Source: Citrobacter farmeri (lineage in GTDB: Bacteria; Pseudomonadota; Gammaproteobacteria; Enterobacterales; Enterobacteriaceae). From it: a stretch of DNA of 64,000 nucleotides. Every line of letters begins with the position of its first letter. The first letter of the stretch is position 1. The notes below the pieces were generated by a model that saw only the letters and a program-made list of their open reading frames with translations, had not been told where the DNA came from and made no database searches. The stretch is from contig NZ_CP077291.1 in assembly GCF_019048065.1 (NCBI RefSeq), forward strand, positions 3,658,001-3,722,000, written 5' to 3'. Shown piece after piece: positions 11,045 through 20,381 of this stretch. A program made the position numbers and the translations under genes.

Positions 11045-11395
11045 ATGTTTAGAACAGAAGACATCATCGACGAGATAACTCAATGGATTGATTCAAACTT
11101 ACATAAACCGCTGAAGATAGAGGATGTTGCTGCGCGGGCAGGATACTCCAAGTGGCATCTTCAGCGTATTTTTGTACAGGTGAAAGAGGTCAGCCTTGGA
11201 AAATATATAAGAGATAAAAAACTTAAACTTGCAGCTAAAGATCTCATCGAGACTAATGAGCCAGTGATGGGTATAGCCTATAAATATGGATTCGATTCCC
11301 AGCAAACATTTACGAGAGTCTTCTCTAAAAAATACAAATTGCCACCATTGAGATATAGAAACGCCGTAAAGAGAAAAAAAATATTAACAGTTTAA
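11045..11395 (+). CDS. MarA/SoxS/RamA-type AraC-family regulator
   Basis: The protein has 116 residues from ATG 11045 and consists almost entirely of the two-helix-turn-helix AraC DNA-binding domain. Diagnostic stretches are AGYSKWHLQRIF, LGKYIRDKKLKLAAKDL, and DSQQTFTRVFSKKYKLPP followed by YR. SoxS, MarA, RamA and AarP have the same size and motifs and bind marbox sequences to activate efflux and oxidative-stress genes. It is probably a paralogue of that group; none of the known names can be assigned safely. The base composition is AT-rich, suggesting horizontal origin. It probably shares the DUF1471 transcript and so answers to the same box 3. Confidence 0.85.
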   Translation: MFRTEDIIDEITQWIDSNLHKPLKIEDVAARAGYSKWHLQRIFVQVKEVSLGKYIRDKKLKLAAKDLIETNEPVMGIAYKYGFDSQQTFTRVFSKKYKLPPLRYRNAVKRKKILTV

Positions 11396-11748
11396 AGCTA
11401 TCAACCTTACGTAACATAACAAAAAAATAATTTATTCCAGAATCAAAAATTTTGGTCTAGAAGCTTCTTGTTCGGAACAAAGCTCTGCCTAGTTTTTAAC
11501 ATACAATGTCTAGACCATGACCTTCAGCCATTACACATCAGCCAAAATATCTACCAGAACCAGATCGATATCTCAACAATATACCCATCGTGGCAAACCA
11601 TTAACTTTTAGATATCTTATTTACCCTTGCAGTCGATTCATGGCACTGAGCAGACAAACTAACAGAGCTGAAGGTCCGCTGTGAGCGAACAGCGGACCTT
11701 CAATCGAAGTGATGAATTAACAAAGTAAGCTCTCACGCTATTTCAATA
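11396..11748. other. Non-coding stretch with two inverted repeats
   Basis: I see no supportable gene. It holds TGGTCTAGA at 11453-11461 mirrored by TCTAGACCA at 11509-11517. Inside is a TTGTTC-G-GAACAA palindrome near 11467-11479. A 13-bp perfect hairpin with a 6-base loop lies at 11670-11701. The sequence is AT-rich and may be remnant DNA. Confidence 0.45.
11670..11701. terminator. Strong GC-rich hairpin, possible terminator
   Basis: The 13-base arms 11670-11682 and 11689-11701 (GAAGGTCCGCTGT and its complement) pair perfectly around GAGCGA. No long T-run follows, so Rho-independent termination is uncertain. Confidence 0.4.
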
Positions 11749-11982
11749 TCACTTTTTTTTAGAAAACAATTTGGTGCGAACATTCTTCAAAAATTCGCTA
11801 TAGCGCATTCCGCTGGCTGAGATGATAATGCGCTGAGCAAGCATCAGCCCTGCCGCCATATACAAAAACGCCAGCAACCAGGTAGAGAAGTGAGTCTCCG
11901 TATTCACGGCTATATAGTGGAGGGTATAGTTATAAATAGCTATCTGAAATGGCCCGGGATTGGGCGGGAGTAATTCTCTCAA
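11749..11982 (-). CDS. Small hypothetical membrane protein
   Basis: The frame encodes 77 residues from a TTG start, with one hydrophobic helix (about residues 33-53, WLLAFLYMAAGLMLAQ) and a basic tail ending KLFSKKK. I do not recognise it. The ribosome-binding site is weak and the true start may be internal. It lies between an AraC regulator and a restriction-modification pair and may be a fragment of a larger lost gene. Confidence 0.3.
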   Translation of the reverse strand: MRELLPPNPGPFQIAIYNYTLHYIAVNTETHFSTWLLAFLYMAAGLMLAQRIIISASGMRYSEFLKNVRTKLFSKKK

Positions 11983-12179
11983 AGCGTGAAGGAGTGAAAC
12001 CAGAAAATGTCGGTGTCTTTAGCGGCCGTGCTCTTGTTTCATACAGAGCACTGCTGACTGTCGCGAGCGGCTGATCGCAGGCCCCCCCGGGGTTCAATAG
12101 GAAAATCCCGCTAGCACGTTACTGCAGCTACGCAAATGAATGACCTGCCCGTAACAAATTACGCTAACACCCGCGAATG

Positions 12180-13163
12180 TCAGGCTCCCTTCAACAGAAG
12201 TAAAAGCGCCTCCCCCGACACTTTACGGCGGTGCACGTCATCATGGCAGACATTACAGAGCGTAATTAAGTTATCCAGCGTATTTTCACCGCCGTCAGCA
12301 TGATGCTCTATATGATGCAATTCAAGGAACGTTCGGGGGTCATTTGCTGTTTTACGGGCGTGCGACCAGCCACAGTTCCGGCAGGCGTGATGATCGCGCT
12401 CAAGGACGGCTACGCGCACCGGATCAGGAATTTTCCGGTCATGTACCTCAGCCTGACGATCTTCCTCGAGCAAATAGGCCCCCACTTCAAGCTCCGGTCG
12501 GCCTGAATTCCTAGTGGCGATCGGCCAGCCCTCTTCGGTACGCAGCTCGCGTGTACGGCGGGCCCATTCCTTACTGTCGTTTGCAAGATAACGTAACTCT
12601 TCGCCCGTTACCGGACGGCCAACGTTTTTACGCAGATAGGAGAGAATTTTGTCTTTCGTCGAAAGCTTACTTCGCCGCAGAACATTGGCCTCATTCCATC
12701 GCAGGGCGGCCTCCCTGTCCTGTTCTGTTGTCATCAGCGCATAGACATCCGTTTTAAGAGCGGTCATTGTGCGGGCCTGGAGTTCCTCCAGCGTTATCTC
12801 ATCCTGTTCAATCATTTCCTTCAGCGTGGTACCGCTTAATACGGACCAGCCAAACTGGACCCGGAGCTCTCTTATCCGCCGCGCATACTCACTTATCCCA
12901 GCCACCACCATCAGTTCATCCCCGTGAATGATGACGCGCGGATATTTGATGAGATAAGCCAGAATACGGTCGCGTGCCGAATTACAGCCCTCCTCATGCA
13001 TCAGAGAGCTGCCGAGATCCCGCAGCAGATGGTTGGCAGGGATGAGAGAAAGAACCTGTTCCCGCAGGGAGTCCTCTGCGAGCTTGTGTTCAAAATCGGT
13101 AATTAACGCCAGGAGCTGTTTACGCAGCGTTTCCGGTTCGCTCTTCTTCGATCTTCTCGCCAT
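12180..13163 (-). CDS. HNH endonuclease, putative type II restriction enzyme
   Basis: The 327-residue protein ends in an HNH domain with zinc cysteines C261 and C264 (CRNCGW), the catalytic pair His283-His284 (LELHHIEHH), Asn298 (TLDNL), and CNVCHDDVH with C303, C306 and H307. Upstream are two similar modules at about 64-111 and 170-218, each with ILxYL, a GxEL turn, and a run like ARRIRELR...GW. They look like a duplicated winged-helix DNA-recognition unit. The gene overlaps the methyltransferase gene by 44 bp, so the two form a restriction-modification operon. The recognition site is not predictable by eye. Confidence 0.83.
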   Translation of the reverse strand: MARRSKKSEPETLRKQLLALITDFEHKLAEDSLREQVLSLIPANHLLRDLGSSLMHEEGCNSARDRILAYLIKYPRVIIHGDELMVVAGISEYARRIRELRVQFGWSVLSGTTLKEMIEQDEITLEELQARTMTALKTDVYALMTTEQDREAALRWNEANVLRRSKLSTKDKILSYLRKNVGRPVTGEELRYLANDSKEWARRTRELRTEEGWPIATRNSGRPELEVGAYLLEEDRQAEVHDRKIPDPVRVAVLERDHHACRNCGWSHARKTANDPRTFLELHHIEHHADGGENTLDNLITLCNVCHDDVHRRKVSGEALLLLLKGA

Positions 13164-14250
13164 GTTGAATCTGATATTCCATTAAAGTAAGCACATAGGT
13201 CGCAATTTTTTGCGCAAACACGGGCGGAACCGCGTTTCCAATCTGACGTGCGATCTCGGTTTTTGATCCAAGGAAAACAAAATCATCCGGGAAACTCATC
13301 AGGCGCGCCGCTTCCCGGTGCGTAATTGGGCGGTGTGATTCCGGATGCAGATAACGCCCTTTCTCGGGTTTGAAGAACTCGGTGCGAATCGTTACGGAAG
13401 GACGTTCCCACCACAAACGGCCAAACAAATCCGTACCACCGGACGTTTTTTTGATCCAGCAGGCAGGCGTAATATCGGGTCTGTTTTTTTGTAAGTCGAA
13501 ACGGTTTCCGCCGACCGGCACAGCACGATAACGCTCCTGAGACAGTGCAGTCGGGTTTCGCCCAAAATGCAGATCTAAAGGCGGAGGCAGATCGCGCACT
13601 TCTGTACCAACCGGCTCCGGTAAATCACCGATGAATTCTCTGACCGTCAGCCAGGCAGGCAGATCTCCGGCTTTATCGGGATGCCGATGCGACGGCGCAG
13701 GTGGGAACGCAGGGATGCCCCCCCGCACAAAACGGTCTTTCTTAATGCCGATCGCAATGGCACGTTTACGCGTCTGGGGGGCACCATAGTCTGCCGTATT
13801 CAGCACAGAAGGGTTGAGAAGCAAAAAACCCATACTCTCCGCACGTTCACGGATATCCTGGAATTCATCACTGGTTAACAGACCCGGGACATTTTCCATC
13901 ACAAAGACAGAAGCGCCCGATCGCTCAATGATGTCCATGTACGGTTCCCAGAGCGCGCGTCGATGGTCCCCTTCCCGGTTTTTATTGAGTAAACTGAACC
14001 CCTGACACGGCGGCCCACCGATAACAATATCCGCTTCAGGCACGGTATTTTCCGTGATCCACTCTTCTATGTTGGTGACGATGCCATGCTCGCCAAAGTT
14101 GGCGTTGTACGTTCTGATGGCCGCCTTATCATTGTCCAGAGCCAGAACGCTTTCAAAATGAGCGCCATTCTTCCCTTTCATGAAGCCGCAGGACAAGCCG
14201 CCAGCGCCACAAAACAGATCAATGATCTTTAATTTATTGGTTTTACTCAT
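13120..14250 (-). CDS. DNA (cytosine-5-)-methyltransferase, type II
   Basis: The protein has 376 residues. The m5C-methylase motifs occur in order: I (DLFCGAGGLSCGF, residues 11-23), IV with catalytic Cys82 (IGGPPCQGFS), VI (MENVPGLL, near 118-125), VIII (RKRAIAIG), a target-recognition region, then IX/X (RQIGNAVPP near the C-terminus). It transfers a methyl group from S-adenosylmethionine to cytosine C5. Its stop overlaps the start of the HNH gene, so methylase and nuclease are co-transcribed, methylase first. No small controller-protein gene is seen upstream. It belongs to the thrW-associated island. Confidence 0.93.
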   Translation of the reverse strand: MSKTNKLKIIDLFCGAGGLSCGFMKGKNGAHFESVLALDNDKAAIRTYNANFGEHGIVTNIEEWITENTVPEADIVIGGPPCQGFSLLNKNREGDHRRALWEPYMDIIERSGASVFVMENVPGLLTSDEFQDIRERAESMGFLLLNPSVLNTADYGAPQTRKRAIAIGIKKDRFVRGGIPAFPPAPSHRHPDKAGDLPAWLTVREFIGDLPEPVGTEVRDLPPPLDLHFGRNPTALSQERYRAVPVGGNRFDLQKNRPDITPACWIKKTSGGTDLFGRLWWERPSVTIRTEFFKPEKGRYLHPESHRPITHREAARLMSFPDDFVFLGSKTEIARQIGNAVPPVFAQKIATYVLTLMEYQIQHGEKIEEERTGNAA

Positions 14251-14564
14251 TCAGACAGTATCCCGTATCCCGCTTCAGTCTCGACAGATAAGTCTATCAT
14301 AAAGTGAATCTGTATGTATGCACAGTACCACCAGTGGAAACTTGGCTCAGATGAAGTGCCAACGCGCGTATGGGCTGAATGTACGCTTCTGGCTGTGAGT
14401 TCAATGTGTTGCATCCATCGGTTGAACTCACAGCACTAAGCAGACAGTCAGACGCAAATGTAAATCAGTACAAAAAATTACTGGGGTTGAACTCCTCCAA
14501 AACGGAGGAGCTAAGCTTTAGATTTCACGCTATCTACTAATAAACGACCAATTTAACAATAGTA
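14251..14564. other. Intergenic region of the island with inverted repeats
   Basis: No gene is seen. A 13-bp perfect inverted repeat GCTGTGAGTTCAA (14392-14404) / TTGAACTCACAGC (14422-14434) is present. A second hairpin CTCCTCC-AAAAC-GGAGGAG lies at 14492-14510 and could end the integrase transcript on the minus strand. The methyltransferase promoter should also lie here. Confidence 0.45.
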
Positions 14565-15761
14565 TCATAATGCAATGATTAGTTTATATTTCCCCATATT
14601 ATCAATATAATCTGCATACCACTGCATCATCTCCCTCCGCCCTTCCAGATATAACGCGTGGTTATACGTCCCGCGAATCGCATTCTTATCAACGTGAGCC
14701 AGCTGGGTTTCAATCCATGCTGTATTGAACCCTTCCTCATGCAAAATCGTACTCATCGTGTGCCTAAAACCATGTCCCGTAACCTTTCCTGTATATCCAA
14801 TCCGTTTGAATACCTGATTAATGCTCGCTTCACTCATCGTCTTACGGGGATCATTACGCCCTGGGAATACCAGAGGATATTGTCCAGACATCACTTTGAG
14901 CCGCTGTATGATTTCCAGCGCTTGGGTAGAGAGGGGGACAAGGTGAGGCCGTTTCATCTTCATTCGCTCTGCAGGTATTTCCCACACCGCTTTCTCAAGA
15001 TCAAACTCACTCCAGAAAGCCCCCCGAAGCTCGCCGGTACGAACTCCCGTAAGGATTAGCAAACGTGCGGCAAGAACAACTAACGGGCTACCTGTATAGC
15101 TAGAGAGAGCTTTAAAGAAGTCTGGTAACTCCTCAACGGTAAGGAAGGGATAATGCTTCGATTCATGTCCTGACATCGCGCTGGTTAGATCCGCCGCAGG
15201 ATTGTATTCCGCACGGCCGGTAACGATGGCGTAACGAAAGACTTCGCTGCAGCGCTGGCGAACCTTCTTAGCCTTCTCTGTCGCGCCACGGCTTTCCATA
15301 CGATGCAGCACATTAAGCAGAACCAGCGGTTTGATTTCATTCACCGGCAGTTGGCCGATATAGGGGAAAATATCTTTATTGAAAGCTTCGATAATGTCGG
15401 AGGCATAACCTTCTGACCAACGGCTCACCTTCGTTCCGTGCCACTCAAGCGCCACAGACTGGAACGTGTTGTTGAGTTGCACATCCCGAACCAGCTTTTC
15501 TTCTTTCTTTGCGAAAGACGGATCGATACCCTCGGCCAGCTTTTTCTTAGCTTCATCACGCAGTGCCCTCGCTTGTGCAAGGGACACTGCCGGATAGACC
15601 CCAAAAGCCATACGCTTCTCTTTTCCATTGAAGCGATATTTCATTCGCCAGTATCGAGAACCAGAGGGAACGACTTCAAGATACAAACCAGCACCATCTG
15701 CCAGCTTATAGGCTTTCTCTCTGGGTTTAGCAGCGTCTACCTGTCGCGCATTAAGCTTCAT
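14565..15761 (-). CDS. P4-type tyrosine integrase (thrW-associated)
   Basis: The protein has 398 residues from ATG 15761, chosen because AGGGAG lies 11 bp upstream; earlier starts at 15770 and 15800 are possible. The N-terminal DUF4102 arm-binding domain (MKLNARQVDAAKPREKAYKL) is followed by a SAM-like core-binding domain. The catalytic domain has R (GVRTGELRG), HxxR (GHGFRHTMS), H (TQLAHVDKN) and the Tyr nucleophile in GTYNHALY. It lies 164 bp downstream of the 3' end of tRNA-Thr, the usual arrangement for islands using a tRNA gene as attachment site; CP4-6 uses the same thrW locus in E. coli K-12. Confidence 0.93.
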   Translation of the reverse strand: MKLNARQVDAAKPREKAYKLADGAGLYLEVVPSGSRYWRMKYRFNGKEKRMAFGVYPAVSLAQARALRDEAKKKLAEGIDPSFAKKEEKLVRDVQLNNTFQSVALEWHGTKVSRWSEGYASDIIEAFNKDIFPYIGQLPVNEIKPLVLLNVLHRMESRGATEKAKKVRQRCSEVFRYAIVTGRAEYNPAADLTSAMSGHESKHYPFLTVEELPDFFKALSSYTGSPLVVLAARLLILTGVRTGELRGAFWSEFDLEKAVWEIPAERMKMKRPHLVPLSTQALEIIQRLKVMSGQYPLVFPGRNDPRKTMSEASINQVFKRIGYTGKVTGHGFRHTMSTILHEEGFNTAWIETQLAHVDKNAIRGTYNHALYLEGRREMMQWYADYIDNMGKYKLIIAL

Positions 15762-15924
15762 TGGGGGCATCTCCCTGGACCGAACACAGAATGCCCCCAC
15801 TTATGCCCCCAACTGTAACTTGATTCCGGTTCAGTCCAGTTGATAACAGGAGATAAAATACGGGCTTGAAGTCGCAGTATACGGGCTTTAAGTTGATTTC
15901 GGTAGACTTGGGAAGAGTCTGAAA

Positions 15925-16000
15925 TGGTGCCGATAATAGGAGTCGAACCTACGACCTTCGCATTACGAATGCGCTGCTCTACCAACTGAGCTATATCGGC
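15925..16000 (-). tRNA. thrW: tRNA-Thr (CGT)
   Basis: The 76-nt cloverleaf on the minus strand starts GCCGATATAGC and ends with encoded CCA. The anticodon loop TTCGTAA gives anticodon CGT. Position after proBA matches E. coli thrW. The 3' half (from the TTCGACTCC arm to CCA) is the likely attachment core for the adjacent integrase. Confidence 0.96.
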
Positions 16001-16114
16001 CCTGATAAGGACATGCCCACGAGTGTGAACACGGGGTAGAAGGTTAAAACTAACCGAGTGATGCGTCAATAGCCTTGCGAATCAAGTGGCTGATTTTGCA
16101 TCACCCGGCGTTAA

Positions 16115-17368
16115 TTAGGCACGAATCGTATCATCACCAAAGCCGATCCACTTGTAGGTGGTCAGCGCTTCCAGCCCCATTGGACCGCGTGCATGTAATT
16201 TTTGCGTGCTAACGGCAACTTCCGCACCAAGACCAAACTGCCCGCCATCGGTAAAACGGGTAGAGGCATTGACGTACACCGCAGACGAGTCCACTTCATT
16301 CACAAAACGGTTCGCGTTGTACATGGTGCGTGTCAGGATGGCGTCGGAGTGCTGGGTGCCGTGCGCGCGAATATGCGCGATAGCGTCATCCAGATCGGCG
16401 ACAATTTTGACATTCAGATCCAGCGACAGGAACTCGTCGTCAAATTCTTCCGCTTTTACCGCCACCACGTTCGCAGGCCCCGCGCTCAACGGGGCAAACG
16501 AGCGCTCATCTGCATGCAGCGTCACGCCACTCTCAGCCATCTGCTGACTCAGCGGGGGCAGGAAACGCGCAGCGATATCCTGATGCACCAACAGCGTCTC
16601 GACCGTGTTACAGGTACTCGGACGTTGCGTTTTCGCATTGACGATAATCTTCAGCGCCGGGGCAATCTCAGCGCTATCGTCAACAAAGATATGGCAAACA
16701 CCAATCCCGCCGGTGATCACCGGAATGGTCGACTGCTCACGGCACAACTTATGTAAGCCCGCGCCACCACGAGGGATCAACATGTCGATATGCTTATCCA
16801 TGCGCAGCATCTCATTCACCAACGCACGATCGGGACTTTCAATCGCCTGAACCGCCGCTTCCGGTAACCCGCAGGAGATTAACGCCTGCTGGATCACACG
16901 CACGGTGGCGGCATTCGTACGATAGGTCTCTTTTCCACCGCGCAGAATCGCCGCATTGCCCGTTTTCAGGCACAGGGAGGCAACATCGACAGTGACGTTC
17001 GGTCGCGCTTCATAAATGACGCCAATCACGCCCAGCGGCACGCGGCGACGTTCCAGACGCAGTCCGCTGTCCAGCAGTCCCCCGTCAATTACCTGACCGA
17101 CCGGATCCGCCAGCTTACAGACCTGACGAACATCATCAGCAATCGCTTTCAGCCGCGTCGGCGTCAGCGCCAGGCGATCGAGCATCGCCTCGCTCAGACC
17201 GTTTGCACGCGCTTCAGCTACGTCCTGCGCATTCGCGTTCAGGATAGTTTCCGTTTGTGCTTCAAGCTCATCAGCTATTTGTTCCAGGACGCGATTTTTT
17301 TCGCGGCTGGAGAGCAGCGCCAGTTTGTACGACGCCGCTTTGGCAGCAATGCCCATTTTTTCCAGCAT
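16115..17368 (-). CDS. proA: Gamma-glutamyl phosphate reductase
   Basis: The 417-residue protein, the same length as E. coli ProA, is an aldehyde-dehydrogenase-like enzyme that reduces gamma-glutamyl phosphate to glutamate semialdehyde with NADPH, step 2 of proline synthesis. The catalytic Cys lies in [12 protein letters not shown] and the conserved ILRGGKE is present. It is 11 bp downstream of proB, forming the classic proBA operon, followed by thrW. Confidence 0.98.
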   Translation of the reverse strand: MLEKMGIAAKAASYKLALLSSREKNRVLEQIADELEAQTETILNANAQDVAEARANGLSEAMLDRLALTPTRLKAIADDVRQVCKLADPVGQVIDGGLLDSGLRLERRRVPLGVIGVIYEARPNVTVDVASLCLKTGNAAILRGGKETYRTNAATVRVIQQALISCGLPEAAVQAIESPDRALVNEMLRMDKHIDMLIPRGGAGLHKLCREQSTIPVITGGIGVCHIFVDDSAEIAPALKIIVNAKTQRPSTCNTVETLLVHQDIAARFLPPLSQQMAESGVTLHADERSFAPLSAGPANVVAVKAEEFDDEFLSLDLNVKIVADLDDAIAHIRAHGTQHSDAILTRTMYNANRFVNEVDSSAVYVNASTRFTDGGQFGLGAEVAVSTQKLHARGPMGLEALTTYKWIGFGDDTIRA

Positions 17369-17379
17369 TTATCTGCTCC

Positions 17380-18483
17380 TTAACGGGTAATCATGTCATC
17401 GCGATGGACGGCGACCGGGCCATATTCATAGCCCAGAATCGCGTCGATCTGCTGGGAGTGGTGTCCGGCAATGCGGCGCAGCGCATCGCTGTTGTAGCGG
17501 CTCACGCCATGGGCGATATCGCGCCCTTCCAGATTACAGATGCGGATCACTTCACCACGTGAGAAGTTGCCTGTCACGCTTTTAATACCTTTTGGCAGCA
17601 GGGAACTACCGCGCTCCAGAATAGCTGCCGTCGCCCCTTCATCAACGGTAATTTCACCGGCCGGCGGCGCGCCGAAGATCCAGCGCTTGCGGTTCTCCAG
17701 CGGAGAAGCCTGCGCGTGGAAGCGGGTGCCGACAGAGATCCCTTCCATCACGTCGCCAATCACGCCCGGCTTACTGCCGGCGGCAATGATGGTGTCGATA
17801 CCGGCGCGACAAGCGACATCCGCGGCCTGTAGCTTGGTGCCCATGCCGCCCGTTCCCAGCCCCGACACGCTGTCGCCGGCAATAGCGCGCAGCGCGTCAT
17901 CAATCCCGTAGACATCTTTAATCAGCTCAGCCTGCGGATCGGTTCGTGGATCGGCGGTGAACAGCCCCTGTTGGTCGGTTAACAGCAGCAGTTTGTCTGC
18001 GCCGGCGAGGATCGCCGCCAGCGCAGAGAGATTATCGTTATCCCCCACTTTGATTTCCGCCGTGGCAACCGCATCGTTCTCATTGATAACCGGAACGATA
18101 TTGTTATCCAGCAGCGCACGCAGAGTGTCACGCGCATTCAAAAAGCGCTCCCGGTCTTCCATATCCGCTCGCGTCAGCAGCATCTGCCCGACGTGAATGC
18201 CGTAAATCGAAAACAGCTGTTCCCACAGTTGAATCAACCGGCTCTGCCCGACTGCCGCAAGCAGTTGCTTGGTGGCAATAGTCGCAGGCAGTTCCGGGTA
18301 CCCCAGGTGTTCACGCCCGGCAGCAATAGCGCCCGAGGTGACGATAACAATACGATGTCCTGCGGCATGCAATTGCGCGCACTGACGAACAAGTTCTACG
18401 ATGTGGGCACGGTTCAGGCGGCGCGATCCGCCCGTTAGCACACTGGTGCCGAGTTTTACCACCAGCGTCTGGCTGTCACTCAT
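17380..18483 (-). CDS. proB: Glutamate 5-kinase
   Basis: The protein has 367 residues from ATG 18483; the frame is open further upstream but [16 protein letters not shown] is the E. coli start. It has an amino-acid-kinase domain ([31 protein letters not shown]) and a C-terminal PUA domain. It phosphorylates glutamate, the committed and proline-inhibited step. It is the first gene of proBA and divergent from phoE. Confidence 0.98.
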   Translation of the reverse strand: MSDSQTLVVKLGTSVLTGGSRRLNRAHIVELVRQCAQLHAAGHRIVIVTSGAIAAGREHLGYPELPATIATKQLLAAVGQSRLIQLWEQLFSIYGIHVGQMLLTRADMEDRERFLNARDTLRALLDNNIVPVINENDAVATAEIKVGDNDNLSALAAILAGADKLLLLTDQQGLFTADPRTDPQAELIKDVYGIDDALRAIAGDSVSGLGTGGMGTKLQAADVACRAGIDTIIAAGSKPGVIGDVMEGISVGTRFHAQASPLENRKRWIFGAPPAGEITVDEGATAAILERGSSLLPKGIKSVTGNFSRGEVIRICNLEGRDIAHGVSRYNSDALRRIAGHHSQQIDAILGYEYGPVAVHRDDMITR

Positions 18484-18670
18484 GATTCTCTGCCGTTCAA
18501 AATAGGGAAAATGATAGTAAACGAACGTTTTAGCAGGACTGGCCCCGGTTGCCAACAAGCAGCGCATAAAGCATGGAATTTTATTGTGCTGGATCAGCAA
18601 GCGTAGCGGCAGTTTTTGACGTTTGTATTACCGAAACAGAAAAACATCCTTTTTTAAAATTATTCTTACT

Positions 18671-18688
18671 TTGTCATAAAACCTTCAC
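18671..18688 (+). promoter_or_regulatory. Pho box upstream of phoE
   Basis: TTGTCATAAAACCTTCAC fits the PhoB consensus of CTGTCAT-type direct repeats at 11-bp period (TTGTCAT and CTTCAC halves). It lies about 84 bp before the phoE start, as in E. coli. Confidence 0.8.
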
Positions 18689-18771
18689 CCCAGAACGATA
18701 AAAACCCTCCTGTCTTTCAACGGGGATCACACCCAGTAAATAGTAGCGCGTACTTTAAATCAGGACTGAAA

Positions 18772-19824
18772 ATGAAAAAGAGCACTCTGGCATTAGTGGT
18801 GATGAGTATTGTGGCATCGGCATCCGTGCAGGCAGCGGAAGTGTTTAACAAAGACGGTAATAAACTGGATGTGTATGGCAAAGTCAAAGCGATGCACTAT
18901 TTCAGCGATAATGATGACAAAGACGGCGACCAGACTTACGTCCGCTTTGGTTTTAAAGGCGAAACACAGATTAACGATCAGTTGACCGGCTACGGTCGCT
19001 GGGAAGCTGAATTTGCGGGCAACAAAACCGAGAGCGAATCTGGTCAGAAAACGCGTCTGGCGTTTGCCGGGGTCAAACTGAAAGATATCGGTTCTTTCGA
19101 TTATGGTCGTAACCTGGGCGCACTGTATGACGTTGCCGCCTGGACAGATATGTTCCCTGAATTTGGTGGTGACGGTCTGGCACAGACCGATAACTTTATG
19201 ACCAAACGCGCCAGCGGCCTGGCGACATACCGTAACACCGACTTCTTCGGCATGATCGACGGTCTGAACATGACCCTGCAATATCAGGGTAAAAACGAAA
19301 ACCGTGACGTGAAGAAACAGAACGGTGACGGCTTCGGGACCTCACTGAGCTACGACTTCGGCGGCAGCGATTTCGCCGTCATTGGTGCCTACGCCAACTC
19401 TGACCGTACCAATGAGCAAAACCTGCAAACACGCGGCCATGGCCAGAATGCTGAAGGTTGGGCGACGGGTCTGAAATACGATGGCAACGACATCTATCTG
19501 GCGACCATCTATTCTGAAACCCGCAACATGGCACCGATCTCTGGTGGTTTTGCTAACAAAGCGCAAAACTTCGAAGCCGTCGCGCAATATCAGTTTGATT
19601 TTGGCCTGCGTCCGTCCATCGGTTACGTTCAGTCGAAAGGCAAAGATATTGAAGGTATCGGTGATGAAGATATCGTGAAATATATCGACGTTGGTGCGAC
19701 GTATTATTTCAACAAGAATATGTCGGCTTTTGTTGATTATAAAATCAACCAGATTGATGACAATAACAAACTGGGCGTCAACAGCGATGACATCGTGGCG
19801 CTGGGCATGACGTATCAGTTCTGA
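18772..19824 (+). CDS. phoE: Outer membrane phosphoporin
   Basis: The 350-residue trimeric porin has a signal peptide (residues 1-21, ASVQA-AEV), an OmpC/OmpF/PhoE-type beta-barrel, the loop-3 region with PEFGGDG, and the terminal Phe (GMTYQF) needed for assembly. PhoE forms an anion-preferring channel made during phosphate starvation. The Pho box upstream, the synteny with proB and crl, and [11 protein letters not shown] favour PhoE over its paralogues. Confidence 0.96.
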   Translation: MKKSTLALVVMSIVASASVQAAEVFNKDGNKLDVYGKVKAMHYFSDNDDKDGDQTYVRFGFKGETQINDQLTGYGRWEAEFAGNKTESESGQKTRLAFAGVKLKDIGSFDYGRNLGALYDVAAWTDMFPEFGGDGLAQTDNFMTKRASGLATYRNTDFFGMIDGLNMTLQYQGKNENRDVKKQNGDGFGTSLSYDFGGSDFAVIGAYANSDRTNEQNLQTRGHGQNAEGWATGLKYDGNDIYLATIYSETRNMAPISGGFANKAQNFEAVAQYQFDFGLRPSIGYVQSKGKDIEGIGDEDIVKYIDVGATYYFNKNMSAFVDYKINQIDDNNKLGVNSDDIVALGMTYQF

Positions 19825-19838
19825 TTCCGTGAAGGTAT

Positions 19839-19872
19839 CGGATGATGGCGCTCTGGCGTCTTATCCGGTCTG
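19839..19872. repeat. REP-like sequence
   Basis: GGATGATGGCG ... CTTATCCGG resembles a degenerate palindromic REP unit just after phoE. Confidence 0.4.
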
Positions 19873-19882
19873 AAGACGGAAA

Positions 19883-19917
19883 AAAAAGAGGCCGGATAAA
19901 TTATCCGGCCTCTTTTA
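19883..19917. terminator. Bidirectional terminator phoE/crl
   Basis: AAAAGAGGCCGGATAA pairs with TTATCCGGCCTCTTTT, with A- and T-runs on both sides. It lies between the convergent phoE and crl genes. Confidence 0.9.
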
Positions 19918-19922
19918 TTGGA

Positions 19923-20378
<456 letters not shown>

Positions 20379-20381
20379 TTA

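Noticed and set aside
12060..12110. Possible distal attachment site (GGGGTTCAATAGG) resembling a tRNA T-arm
   Set aside because: It matches only a few bases of thrW and lacks the expected continuous repeat.
15758..16069. Open frame on the minus strand reading through tRNA-Thr
   Set aside because: It overlaps the tRNA gene and the integrase leader and has no recognisable protein features.
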